Shown here one piece after another: positions 7,499 to 15,805 of a DNA stretch of 64,000 bases. Source of the stretch: GWE2-42-39 sp963662895 (lineage in GTDB: Bacteria > Bacteroidota > Bacteroidia > Bacteroidales > Prolixibacteraceae); contig OY759982.1 of the NCBI GenBank assembly GCA_963662895.1, positions 620,001 through 684,000 of the forward strand, written 5' to 3'. The notes below the pieces were generated by a model. The model ran no database searches, was not told the origin of the DNA, and saw only the letters and a list, made by a program, of their open reading frames with translations. The position numbers and the translations under genes are program-made. Every line of letters starts with the position of its first letter. The stretch's first letter is position 1.

Positions 7499-8161
7499 TC
7501 AAACAAAAAGTATTCTTTGATTATTAAAATCATAAGCAGTAAGCTTTCCAAAACCTTCATTATCTTTATATACACAGCCGGTATCAATATTAATTACACG
7601 ATGCTTTGAAAGAACTCTTTCTTCACATTTAGCAACATTTATAGGATTATGACCATGAACAATAGTTTTATCTGATAATAATGGATTTGTGTAAGTTTCC
7701 TTGCATTTCCACAGCATTGAATAATAATCAGTAAAAGGATTAAGCACATTATCATTAAATCCGGCATGTACAAAAAGAAAATTTTCAAATGAGTAATAAT
7801 ATCTCAAGTCTTTAAAGAACTTAATGTATTTTGATTCAATATCTTTCAACGAACTAATTTCAAAACTTTTCAATGTTTTATCTCCACCGTTTTGAATCCA
7901 CTTTGAAATATTCTTTTCATCTTCATGAGCATCAAGCAGCATCGCTTCATGGTTACCCATTAACGGAACAACATCAAATCCCTTCTCTTGTAATTCCATT
8001 ATAAAATCAATAACTTCTTTGCTTTTATCACTTCTGTCAATGTAGTCACCAAGCAGAATAAGTTTGTCATCTTTTTGAAGTTGGATTTTGTTTTTTACCA
8101 ATTCTTTTAATGAATCGAAACATCCGTGAATATCTCCAATTGCAAAAAGTCTTTTATTCAT
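7499..8161 (-). CDS. PPP-type metallophosphoesterase (Ser/Thr phosphatase-like)
   Basis: A 220-aa soluble protein with all metal-binding motifs of calcineurin-like PPP phosphatases: GDIHG at 9-13, GDYIDR at 38-43, GNHE at 69-72, and downstream histidines in VHAGF and VHGHNP. These coordinate two metal ions and hydrolyse phosphoester bonds; bacterial relatives act on phosphoproteins or on Ap4A-like nucleotides. It is encoded alone, 19 bp upstream of the toxin-antitoxin promoter. The substrate is unknown. Its position among defence-type genes may be chance. Confidence 0.88.
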   Translation of the reverse strand: MNKRLFAIGDIHGCFDSLKELVKNKIQLQKDDKLILLGDYIDRSDKSKEVIDFIMELQEKGFDVVPLMGNHEAMLLDAHEDEKNISKWIQNGGDKTLKSFEISSLKDIESKYIKFFKDLRYYYSFENFLFVHAGFNDNVLNPFTDYYSMLWKCKETYTNPLLSDKTIVHGHNPINVAKCEERVLSKHRVINIDTGCVYKDNEGFGKLTAYDFNNQRILFV

Positions 8162-8419
8162 AACTCAAATGTTTGAATGAAGCCTGAAGGTAGGGGAATT
8201 GCACTCTTTTGCGAATTTTGGTTAGTGCGTTAGCTTGAGCGATTTGCAAATATGTGCAATGAGTGTGGGCTTCCCAAACTGTCCCGAAGGGCAGAAGCGG
8301 GCGGGCAAAAATTAATTTTTTCTCGCTCCAACATTCAATCAAGGGTAATATTTTACTTTTCCGTTTTTTCAATTTCCTAATTTAGTTTCATTGTTTGCAC
8401 ATTCGTTTTTTGCACTTGT
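8162..8419. other. Gene-free stretch upstream of the phosphoesterase
   Basis: A 72-aa minus-strand frame (8154-8372) is open but overlaps the phosphoesterase start and looks non-coding. The stretch contains a palindromic ttgcaaatatgtgcaa at 8243-8258. Its base composition is richer in G and C than the flanking genes, as expected for inserted intergenic sequence. Nothing recognisable is encoded. Confidence 0.4.
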
Positions 8420-8486
8420 AGTTCAACACTGCCTCCAATGTAAAGCGTATGCAAGCAACGCTTTATTGGAGGCTAATTATTGTAGC
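8420..8486 (-). other. attC-like imperfect palindrome, copy B
   Basis: Same box order as copy A at 1105-1163. On the minus strand it reads CAAT, a 5-nt spacer (AATTA in both copies), GCCTCCAAT, AAAGCG, a longer loop, CGCTTTA, ATTGGAGGC and GTTGAAC. The outer boxes and spacers match copy A almost exactly, while the hairpin tip is longer by about 4 nt. That is how attC sites vary. It starts 8 bp after the stop of the 8494-8991 gene. Recombination between A and B would excise about 7.3 kb. Confidence 0.4.
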
Positions 8487-8493
8487 CAGTTTT

Positions 8494-8991
8494 TTATGCA
8501 AATTGAAATTTTCCACCAATCTCCTCCATATAAAATGATAAGTCCATTGCAGTATTTTGAAAAATTTCCTGTATTATCCCATCTGTGTCATACCATTCTT
8601 TTGATAGTTCTCTGTTTGAATGAATTGTATCATCAGAAAAATCAACTCCAGCTTCATAAGCTTTCTTGCATAAGGAAAAAACTTCATCAAATGAGATTTT
8701 ATAACCAAGTCGATGAGCAAATTTATTTCTTTGAATATTCAATTGTAAAAGAAAATCAGTTATTCGCTTATCTAATATTCCAAGTGAAAGACACAACTTA
8801 ATTTTTGATGGGAAATTCAAGGAAAATGCATCAAAAACATCTGGATTCTCTAATTTTAAATCTATCATTTGAACCAATAACGACTCAATTATTAAATGTC
8901 CATTAATAAAAGCTGACATTGCAGAATTATCAAATAATGACATTAAATGGTCTAGGTTTGGCTTTTCTCTATTTTCCCATTTCTTGCTCAT
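8494..8991 (-). CDS. HEPN-type small helical protein (RX4H)
   Basis: A 165-aa, predicted all-helical protein. The motif RNKFAH at 88-93 is an RX4H of HEPN RNases, placed after a long helix (SAFINGHLIIESLLVQMID, about 26-44) as in other HEPN domains. It overlaps the 3' end of the next gene by 23 bp, so the two are co-transcribed and translationally coupled. HEPN proteins often act as RNases in toxin-antitoxin and abortive-infection systems. Here the partner also carries a HEPN-like motif, so which gene is toxin, if either, is unclear. Confidence 0.65.
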   Translation of the reverse strand: MSKKWENREKPNLDHLMSLFDNSAMSAFINGHLIIESLLVQMIDLKLENPDVFDAFSLNFPSKIKLCLSLGILDKRITDFLLQLNIQRNKFAHRLGYKISFDEVFSLCKKAYEAGVDFSDDTIHSNRELSKEWYDTDGIIQEIFQNTAMDLSFYMEEIGGKFQFA

Positions 8992-9784
8992 TTGTGTCTA
9001 ATTTTCTGTGAATCATTGATATAGTTGTCAATATGTCTAAAGCATCTGCTTCGTTAATTTCCCATATAATTTTTGGTGAATGAGCAGTTGTATTCCTAAA
9101 CATACCGAAAATTCCTTTTATAAGATTTGCGAAACCTTTATGCTCACTTTCTTTGGTTTCAGTGGATAAATCATTTATTGTAAGCAATGGGTTTTTAATT
9201 GAGAATGCTTTATCTATCAATTCACTTCCATCTTCTGTTAGTCCAGTTCTTAACCTTATAATATCTGCAATACTTTTAGTTGCTTCAAAAACAGTATGAA
9301 AATAATTTTCTGCTAAAAGTTCTGCTTTACAATACTTGAAAATTGCTGGGTGTGTATTTCTCTGTTCAAGCTTGCTTTTTAGTCTATTTGCTTTTTGTTC
9401 TGCTTCTGTAATTGTTTTTGATTCAATAGTTCTGCGAAATTGCCCTTTTTCGGTAAGTTCTAATCCTATAAAAGATAGCCTTTTGTTTAATTCTGTTCGT
9501 GTATCTTCAAATTGCTCATTTCTACCAATAAATCGTGCGGGGTTCATAGATTTATTAATAAAAGTTAGAATGTTATTTGATAATTGTTTTCGATTTTGAA
9601 AAGTAGCAAATGCATTATAAAGTCTTTTCCATTTTGTATTGGTTGAGTCAATATCTGGGATACTTACCTCCTGTAAAAATTTTCCAATTTCGGGTACAGT
9701 CAATCCATTGGATGTATCTCCGAGAACTCTACTAATTCCTTCTAGTACGCTTCCATTTATTGGTGGTTGAATCTGTCTATTCAT
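8969..9784 (-). CDS. TIGR02391-family (Ymh-like) protein, HEPN superfamily
   Basis: A 271-aa protein. The C-terminal half matches the TIGR02391 pattern: HPAIFKYCKAELLAENYFHTV from about 144, a long helix with EATKSIADIIR, TGLTEDGSELIDKAF near 180-195, then GFANLIKGIFGMFRNTTAH. The RX4H motif RNTTAH is at 230-235. The family is a frequent passenger of phages and defence islands, with suspected RNase activity. The N-terminal 120 residues look helical and may bind DNA or a partner. It is the first gene of a two-gene unit with the smaller HEPN protein. Confidence 0.75.
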   Translation of the reverse strand: MNRQIQPPINGSVLEGISRVLGDTSNGLTVPEIGKFLQEVSIPDIDSTNTKWKRLYNAFATFQNRKQLSNNILTFINKSMNPARFIGRNEQFEDTRTELNKRLSFIGLELTEKGQFRRTIESKTITEAEQKANRLKSKLEQRNTHPAIFKYCKAELLAENYFHTVFEATKSIADIIRLRTGLTEDGSELIDKAFSIKNPLLTINDLSTETKESEHKGFANLIKGIFGMFRNTTAHSPKIIWEINEADALDILTTISMIHRKLDTNEQEMGK

Positions 9785-10121
9785 TTGATTTTGTTAAAAT
9801 TGGCTACAACTTTTTAGCATTTTATCCATCGTTCGAATAAATTATTGTTAAAAGTAAAAATAATGAATGATATTAATGCCAAGTTTATGAGCGGTTTATA
9901 ATGATGGATAAAATATCGTGGAGCTTATTCCCCATTCCTGTTGCACTCAAACGAGAAGAAACAGGATTACCTACTTCCTTCGCTACTCCTTCGCTGATCC
10001 CTGGGTTAGGTTGATATTAAAAGCAGAGACCTCCACCGCGACTGGGATAAAGGTGATTACAAATCCCCTCTTACTAAGCTCAGGATTGCAAATCCTGACC
10101 AGCCGGGGGAAATTATTGTTT
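9785..10121. other. Gene-free stretch with a small palindrome
   Basis: No coding region is credible. The palindrome tcaggatt-gca-aatcctga at 10080-10098 has 8-bp arms and resembles strings near 49-66, so it is probably a dispersed intergenic repeat. The 10000-10060 part looks like degenerate intergenic sequence. Confidence 0.45.
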
Positions 10122-10550
10122 TCAGATTGCGTTAATTTTTAATCCATCATCATGAAATTTATCAGACAAAAAATGCTGAACCTGATGAACATACTGAAGA
10201 CCTTGCTCTTTTATTAATTCTTGAAAATTTTTGTTTTGGAAGGAATGTTTTTTTAAAGAATCATAATAATAAGAATAATCCTCTTTATGAATAGGTATTG
10301 GATCACCAGGAAAAACTGTAGATGCGGCAACAATCGGATCATAATATATTTTAGAATCGTCTTTTCCATTAATTGGAATTGGCTCTATTTCTGAAATCGG
10401 AATTTTTTCTTTACAGTTATTCACTCTTACATATTCAGGTTCAATATTGTTGATTTCAAAAACATTGATCATTTTACCCGAAATACGATTTATCTGCCAT
10501 CTATCCATATTTTTGAGACGAATAAAGTCTCCTGTTCTAAAACCTTTCAT
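10122..10550 (-). CDS. Orphan 142-aa protein
   Basis: A soluble protein of unknown function. The first 60 residues look beta-rich (FRTGDFIRLKNMDRWQINRI) and could be a small barrel. The last 40 residues (QELIKEQGLQYVHQVQHFL) resemble the closing helix of small proteins found in Bacteroidetes prophages and transposons, where a YVH-x-LQ motif is common. ATG start. It stands alone between gaps. The link to a mobile element is only a resemblance. Confidence 0.5.
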   Translation of the reverse strand: MKGFRTGDFIRLKNMDRWQINRISGKMINVFEINNIEPEYVRVNNCKEKIPISEIEPIPINGKDDSKIYYDPIVAASTVFPGDPIPIHKEDYSYYYDSLKKHSFQNKNFQELIKEQGLQYVHQVQHFLSDKFHDDGLKINAI

Positions 10551-11020
10551 ATATCAATTTTTTTAACTTTGCTGCTATTGTCAGTTTTCATTATAGTTTA
10601 TAATATTCTGTATGAAGATGTTCGGAAAGTATTTTTAAGTATCTGAGATTTGAATATTTGTATTTCTTCTCCGATAATACGAATAAAAAAATCATTTTGA
10701 CCTTTTTGAACAGCCTCATTTTTTTATTGCCGCTTGGTTTAATCCTGAATGTAAATGCATAAAATCAAAGAACATCATCATCCATTAGATTCTTCTGTTT
10801 TTTATCCCTTTTCCCTACCATCTCCAGCAACTTGATTTATCTTTTCCTTTAGTGATTGTATTTCCAATGTTGCTGCAAGTTACAACGAATCAGCAACATT
10901 CGCCATATGAAATAAAAAAGAATGATTCTAAATATGGGGGGATAGATAAAATATTTTAGAACAATGGTTCTATTCTTTTCGGCTGTTTTTATTCTGGATA
11001 CATCCTTATAAGGCCAAATA
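10551..11020. other. Gene-free AT-rich stretch with a hairpin
   Basis: No gene is seen. The perfect inverted repeat aatgttgctg (10866-10875) / cagcaacatt (10891-10900) has 10-bp arms and a 15-nt loop; its role is unknown. Confidence 0.45.
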
Positions 11021-11092
11021 GCGATCCGTTCGAGAACCGTAGTCTGGGTGGTGTGAGAGGTTTTCCGATAGCAGATAACCTCCTCAATTATG
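11021..11092 (+). ncRNA. Possible remnant of a group II intron 3' end
   Basis: The segment contains gagaaccgtagtc, then ggtggtgtgagagg, then a gagaggtt...aacctcctc hairpin. This order recalls domain V and domain VI of bacterial group II introns, where GAACCG...GGTGGTGTGAGAGG precedes a final hairpin. The domain V stem is incomplete and no reverse transcriptase gene is present. Treat it as a degraded fragment at best. Confidence 0.25.
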
Positions 11093-11100
11093 TGGCAATT

Positions 11101-11472
11101 TTAATTATTTCTACTTTTCCTAATAACCTGCTGAAGGTTTTTCAGTTTATCCTGGCTGTTTTGCAACTGTTCTTCCAGATTCTTAACCTGTTCCGCAGAA
11201 CATCCCTGATACATAATATTCACCGACTGGCTCCCCTCATAATTATTAAAATGATTGGTATAGGTTGTTTTTTCCTGATAATTCAAGATGTATTCTGGAG
11301 TACACCCGAAAACTTCGGAAATTTCAAACAGACGAGTCAGAGTAATATCAGAAACGTTATTTTCAATATTACTGTATGCTTTTGTAGTTAGCCCCAAGGC
11401 CTTTGCCACTTCTTCCTTTTTTAAACCTATCTCTTTTTCCCGGATTTCCCGGATATTGTCTCCGATTTTCAT
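11101..11472 (-). CDS. XRE-family HTH regulator, third gene of a tandem trio
   Basis: A 123-aa protein with an HTH_3 domain at residues 1-65 (MKIGDNIREIRE, VAKALGLTTKAYSNIENN, EISEVFGCTPEYIL). A tail with NHFNNYEGSQSVNIMYQG follows, then a coiled coil (about 90-120). The start at 11472 is chosen because MKIGDN is where both sister proteins begin; the open frame runs further upstream into the preceding gene. It lies 16 bp after gene two of the set. It should bind DNA as a dimer. The shared tail may bind a ligand or partner. Confidence 0.8.
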   Translation of the reverse strand: MKIGDNIREIREKEIGLKKEEVAKALGLTTKAYSNIENNVSDITLTRLFEISEVFGCTPEYILNYQEKTTYTNHFNNYEGSQSVNIMYQGCSAEQVKNLEEQLQNSQDKLKNLQQVIRKSRNN

Positions 11473-11488
11473 AGTTAATAATTTTTGG

Positions 11489-11875
11489 TTAGAAATCAAT
11501 ATTATTAATCCGTAATAAAGTTTCAAGCAAGGCAATTCGATTTCTTTCACTCTCCAGTAACTCCTTCTGCAGTTGCTGGACAATGTTTGTTGTTGGAGAA
11601 ATACATTGGTGCATAATATTTACACCTTGATTCCCGCTATAATTATGAAAATGATTGTAGAACTCTTTTTTAGTTTGCTTATGCGTTAAAATATAGAGTG
11701 GAGTACATTCAAAGATATTTGCAATTTCTTCAAGGCGTAGAAGTGTAATATCAGTGATGTTATTTTCGATATTAGAATAAGCCCTCGTTGAAATGCCTAG
11801 TCTTTCTGCTACATAACTTCTTTTGTAATTTTTTTCAATTTCTCGAATTTCCTTTATATTATCTCCAACTCTCAT
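11489..11875 (-). CDS. XRE-family HTH regulator, second gene of a tandem trio
   Basis: A 128-aa paralogue of its neighbours: HTH_3 at 1-65 (MRVGDNIKEIRE, VAERLGISTRAYSNIENN, EIANIFECTPLYIL), then YNHFHNYSGNQGVNIMHQ and a coiled-coil end with ELLESERNRIALLETLL. It starts 8 bp after the first gene's stop, so the set is one operon. Sequence divergence among the three is substantial, which suggests an old tandem duplication with separate functions. Confidence 0.82.
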   Translation of the reverse strand: MRVGDNIKEIREIEKNYKRSYVAERLGISTRAYSNIENNITDITLLRLEEIANIFECTPLYILTHKQTKKEFYNHFHNYSGNQGVNIMHQCISPTTNIVQQLQKELLESERNRIALLETLLRINNIDF

Positions 11876-11883
11876 GACTAAAG

Positions 11884-12264
11884 CTAAAAGTCAAAATCAA
11901 TATTATTATCACGAAGTAGCTTTTCAAGTTTAGGTATTCTTTCCAACTCGTTCTTATATAAATCCTTATAAGCTTTTCTTATCTCAACCTGATCAATCCC
12001 CTGAATCCGAATGTTTATCCCTTTGTTCCCGTTATTGTCGAAATGATTATAGATACTACCACTGGATTCCTTATATTGGAGTATATAAATGGGACTACAT
12101 GATAGAACTTTAGCAATCTCATTAAGTTGAGACAATGTAATATCACACTTATCATTTTCGATACATTGATAATCGATAAGTTTTAATCCTAGTTCATCAG
12201 CAACATACTGTAGGCTATATCCTTTTGCCTCACGTATCTCTGCAATATTTTTTCCTATTTTCAT
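11884..12264 (-). CDS. XRE-family HTH regulator, first gene of a tandem trio
   Basis: A 126-aa protein: HTH_3 at 1-65 (MKIGKNIAEIRE, YVADELGLKLIDYQCIENDK, EIAKVLSCSPIYIL), then YNHFDNNGNKGINIRIQG and a helical end. The recognition helix differs most in this copy. The start at 12264 is preferred over upstream ATGs (to 12381), because the extension would run through the predicted promoter and operator cluster and is absent from the sister proteins. As promoter-proximal gene it is the best candidate for autoregulation. Confidence 0.82.
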   Translation of the reverse strand: MKIGKNIAEIREAKGYSLQYVADELGLKLIDYQCIENDKCDITLSQLNEIAKVLSCSPIYILQYKESSGSIYNHFDNNGNKGINIRIQGIDQVEIRKAYKDLYKNELERIPKLEKLLRDNNIDFDF

Positions 12265-12282
12265 TTTGTTTGAATTTTTCTT

Positions 12283-12334
12283 CAAATATAGTAAAACTTC
12301 CAATATGGAAGTAAAACTTCTCGTTTTAGAAGTT
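12283..12334 (-). promoter_or_regulatory. Promoter and operator cluster of the XRE trio
   Basis: On the minus strand TATATTTG (12283-12290) fits the TAnnTTTG -7 box, 18 bp before the first ATG. Upstream lie two inverted repeats with the same half-site: ACTTCCA-ATA-TGGAAGT at 12296-12312 and AACTTCT-6 nt-AGAAGTT at 12315-12334. Four ACTTC-type half-sites in 40 bp over the -33 region are what a self-repressing HTH dimer would use. No clear -33 box is visible. Confidence 0.6.
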
Positions 12335-12653
12335 ATTTTTTTCTTCCTCGTCCTTTTTGTTGATTCTTTTGTCATAATCAATTTGAATTGCTACCCCACA
12401 TAGGTGGATAGGATATGCATTCACTGATTGGAAAATTTTTCAAACTATAAAAAACAAAAAGTATGAAACAGAATTTATGCTTCCCGGCATTGCTATGCCT
12501 TTTCCGAAGCAAATTACCCCTAAATCCCTTTTGTCAAGCTCAGGGAGCACCTAAAGGGGACTTTGGCCCTGCAATGATCAAAGCAGGGCCCCCTTCAGAG
12601 GGTTGGGGGTGAACAAACAATAATAATTTTTCCAACTAAAAATCGAAACATTT
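12335..12653. other. Leader region of the GC-rich susC gene, with a stem-loop
   Basis: No gene. A strong stem-loop is formed by ggccctgc (12565-12572) and gcagggcc (12583-12590), extended outward by aagggg / ccccctt after a small bulge. It ends about 60 bp before the susC start. It could be a terminator for transcription from upstream or a leader structure. No TAnnTTTG box was found. Confidence 0.5.
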
Positions 12654-15600
12654 ATGAAAAACAATGATCCAAAACGAATGCCTTTTCGCGGCATTTTCCT
12701 CTTTATCCTTTTATCAATTATCCCGGGCCTTGCAGTACCGGTTTCCGGCAGCCCTTTGCCCGGGCAAACTGTATCCCAACAGGCAGTACGTACCATCAGC
12801 GGTAAGGTAACCGATGCCAACGGCCAGCCCTTGCCCGGTGTGTCCATTGCCGTGAAAGGCACCTCCTCCGGCACTATTACCGGCACCGACGGACAGTACC
12901 ACCTGCCCCGGGTGCCGGACACTGCCACGCTGGTGTTCTCTTTTATCGGGATGAAAACACAGCAGCTGCCCGTGAGCGGGAAAACACAGCTAAATGTGGT
13001 GATGCAGGAAAGCGCCACCGGCATCGGGGAAGTGGTGGCTGTGGGTTACGGCACACAAAAGAAAGTGAACCTGACCGGCTCTGTTCAGCAGGTCACCAGC
13101 CAGGACCTGGTCAGACGGGATGCCTCCAATACCTCGGTCGCCCTTCAGGGGCTGGTTCCGGGAGTGACGGTTGTGACCTCCTCGGGCAGGCCCGGGTACG
13201 ATGCAGCCGGCATCACCATCCGGGGAACCGGTTCCCTGAACTCCTCTTCCAATCCCCTGGTGCTGATCGACGGGGTGACCGTCGATGTGTATGCCATGAA
13301 TTTCCTGGATATGAATACCATCGAATCCATTTCCGTACTGAAGGATGCGGCCTCCGCTTCCATCTACGGGTCACGGGCCTCCAACGGGGTGATCCTGATC
13401 ACCACCAAACGGGCAGACAAAGGAAAACTGAAAGTGGGTTACAACGCTTATGCAGGCTTCAACACCCCGACGGAACTTCCTGACCCGGTCAATGCGGTCG
13501 AATACATGGAAGCCGTAAACCAGGCCAATGCCAATGCCGGGGCCAATCCAACTTATTCAGATGAGCTGATCAATGAATACCGGACCTCAGGGGCCGATAA
13601 CCTGAACCGTTATGAAACAGACTGGAAAAATGAGATCATCCGGGATAAGGCTTTTACCCAAAATCATTCGGTAAGCCTGAGCGGGGGCTCCGAAGATTTC
13701 AGGTGCTATGCCAATGCCGGGTACTATTACCAGGATGGCCAGATCTCGAACAACCATTACGAGCGGATGACCCTGAAGATGAATACCGATGCCCGGATAA
13801 CGGGGTGGATGAAAGGCGGTCTTAACCTGACCATCCGTCAGTCGGAAACAGTGCAGCCGGCCCTGGAAACCCCGGAAGCGATCATCAATAAGGCCACTAC
13901 TTTTGTTCCGGTCTTCTCCGGGATCAACAGCGACGGCAGCTGGGGATACGGTCAAAACGGGGATAACCCCATTGCCACCGCCGAAGCCTCAGGTATTAAT
14001 ACCGCAAGGTCACCGGAACTGGGCGTAAAAGGGTCCCTGACGCTCACCCCCTTTAAAGGGCTCATCCTGACCACCGGTTACAGCTCACGGCGGGTGGAGT
14101 CAAAATCGGACTATTTTATCAGGCCTTACGACACCTATGAATATGGTGTTTATAAAACCACCTATCCTTCGACCGGGGAGTCCAAATACGAGGGATGGAG
14201 CCAGACTATCTATAACCAGTTCAATGCCCGGGCCACTTACGAAGGGCAGGTGAAGGGCCATTCTTTCAAGCTGATGGGCGGGATGCAGACCGAAGAACAA
14301 AAAGGCCGGTCCTTCAGCGCTTCCCGTATCGGTTACGATTATTCCGGCTTTGAAGACCTGAATAACGGGGACATCTCCACCGCCACCAACAGCGGTTCGC
14401 ACTGGCAATGGACCATGCTTTCTTTTTATTCCCGTCTGAACTATACTTTTAAAGACCGTTACCTGCTGGAACTGAACGGACGGCTGGATGCTTCTTCCCG
14501 TTTTCTGGAAGATGAACGCCGGGGCTTTTTCCCATCGGTCTCCGCCGGGTGGAGAATATCAGAGGAACCTTTTTTCACGGGCCTCAGAAACAGGATCAGC
14601 AACCTGAAGGTCAGGGCATCATACGGCACGCTGGGCAACCAGGAGATCGGGGATTACTACCCTTACGCGGCCACGGTCTCATCGGGTTATGGTTACTGGT
14701 TCGATGAAGTATTGGGCACCGGGCTGACCCAGACCCAAATGGCAAATGAAAAGATCTCATGGGAAAAATCAAGGCAGTTCAACCTTGGCCTGGATGCAGA
14801 AGTGCTGGATTCCCGTCTCAGTGTTATTTTTGATTACTATGTACGCAAGATCAGTGACATGCTGCAACAATTCCCGCTCCCTTATTATGTGGGCCTTTCC
14901 TCCCCCTGGGAGAATGCCGGCTCCATGCGGAACAACGGGTGGGATCTGTCACTGACCTGGCGGGACCGGATTGGGGAACTGTCTTACCATGTCACAGGCA
15001 ACCTGTTTGACGTGAAGAATAAAGTGACCAACCTTTACGGGAAAGAATATGTGGGGACACAGATCACCAGAGAAGGCGATGCGCTGGGAAGCTGGTACGG
15101 GTACCTCTCCGACGGGTATTTCCAGTCACAGGACGAGATCGATGCTTCCCCTGTATACGGAGAACGGGCAAACGTGAAACCCGGGTATATCCGGTACCGG
15201 GACCTGAGCGGACCGGATGGAGTCCCGGATGACGTGGTGAACGATTATGACCGTACCATCCTGGGAAACCCGTTTCCCCGCTACGGGTTCAGTATGAACC
15301 TGGGGGCGGAATGGAGGAATTTTGATTTTTCCCTGTTCCTGCAGGGAGTAGGCAAAAAGAAAATATTCTATTCCGGTTACGGGGCACGTCCTTTCTATAT
15401 CGGCCGCTCCATCTTCCGGCATCAGCTGGACACCTGGTCAGAGACGAACCGGGATGCCGAATTCCCTTTGCTGCTGATTGACGGTACAGGGAGCAACCCC
15501 AACAATATCATATCCGATTTTTGGGTCAAAAGTGGTGCTTATATGCGAATAAAAAATGTAGTGATCGGTTATACCCTGCCCCGGACAGTCGTGCAGCGGC

Positions 15601-15755
15601 TGAACATCGAAAAATGCCGTTTGTACCTCAGCGGCCAGAACCTGTTTACCCTTACGAACGCCTATGAAGGATACGACCCGGAGAATTCAGTCAGCAGCGG
15701 GAGTTTTTATCCCCTGATGCAGACCTTTACCATCGGGGCGGATATTCAATTCTAA
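12654..15755 (+). CDS. SusC/RagA-type TonB-dependent receptor, GC-rich
   Basis: A 1033-aa outer-membrane importer. A signal peptide (IFLFILLSIIPGLAVPVSG) is followed by a carboxypeptidase-regulatory-like domain (about 43-120: ISGKVTDANGQPLPGVSIAV), a plug domain starting at EVVAVGYGTQKKVNLTGSV, and a beta-barrel with the RASYGTLGNQEIG pattern, ending in an aromatic C-terminus (IGADIQF). There is no STN domain, so it should not signal through a FecR anti-sigma factor; indeed none is adjacent. Codon third positions are markedly G/C-rich compared with both flanks, suggesting transfer from a different genome. With SusD it imports an oligosaccharide or peptide of unknown kind. Low-identity paralogues occur at 29974 and 46166. 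Confidence 0.93.
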   Translation: MKNNDPKRMPFRGIFLFILLSIIPGLAVPVSGSPLPGQTVSQQAVRTISGKVTDANGQPLPGVSIAVKGTSSGTITGTDGQYHLPRVPDTATLVFSFIGMKTQQLPVSGKTQLNVVMQESATGIGEVVAVGYGTQKKVNLTGSVQQVTSQDLVRRDASNTSVALQGLVPGVTVVTSSGRPGYDAAGITIRGTGSLNSSSNPLVLIDGVTVDVYAMNFLDMNTIESISVLKDAASASIYGSRASNGVILITTKRADKGKLKVGYNAYAGFNTPTELPDPVNAVEYMEAVNQANANAGANPTYSDELINEYRTSGADNLNRYETDWKNEIIRDKAFTQNHSVSLSGGSEDFRCYANAGYYYQDGQISNNHYERMTLKMNTDARITGWMKGGLNLTIRQSETVQPALETPEAIINKATTFVPVFSGINSDGSWGYGQNGDNPIATAEASGINTARSPELGVKGSLTLTPFKGLILTTGYSSRRVESKSDYFIRPYDTYEYGVYKTTYPSTGESKYEGWSQTIYNQFNARATYEGQVKGHSFKLMGGMQTEEQKGRSFSASRIGYDYSGFEDLNNGDISTATNSGSHWQWTMLSFYSRLNYTFKDRYLLELNGRLDASSRFLEDERRGFFPSVSAGWRISEEPFFTGLRNRISNLKVRASYGTLGNQEIGDYYPYAATVSSGYGYWFDEVLGTGLTQTQMANEKISWEKSRQFNLGLDAEVLDSRLSVIFDYYVRKISDMLQQFPLPYYVGLSSPWENAGSMRNNGWDLSLTWRDRIGELSYHVTGNLFDVKNKVTNLYGKEYVGTQITREGDALGSWYGYLSDGYFQSQDEIDASPVYGERANVKPGYIRYRDLSGPDGVPDDVVNDYDRTILGNPFPRYGFSMNLGAEWRNFDFSLFLQGVGKKKIFYSGYGARPFYIGRSIFRHQLDTWSETNRDAEFPLLLIDGTGSNPNNIISDFWVKSGAYMRIKNVVIGYTLPRTVVQRLNIEKCRLYLSGQNLFTLTNAYEGYDPENSVSSGSFYPLMQTFTIGADIQF

Positions 15756-15805
15756 ATCAGTTTTAAATCATTGAAAAAGCAAAAACTTAATTTGAAAAAC
15801 ATACA

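Noticed and set aside
8154..8372. 72-aa minus-strand open frame before the phosphoesterase
   Set aside because: It overlaps the phosphoesterase start in another frame and has no recognisable features. It could be conserved intergenic sequence.
11473..11583. N-terminal extension of the third XRE protein
   Set aside because: The extra 37 residues overlap the previous gene and are absent from both sister proteins, which all begin at the equivalent M-(K/R)-(I/V)-G.
12265..12381. N-terminal extension of the first XRE protein
   Set aside because: It would cover the predicted -7 box and operators and is Lys/Thr-rich with no match to its sisters.
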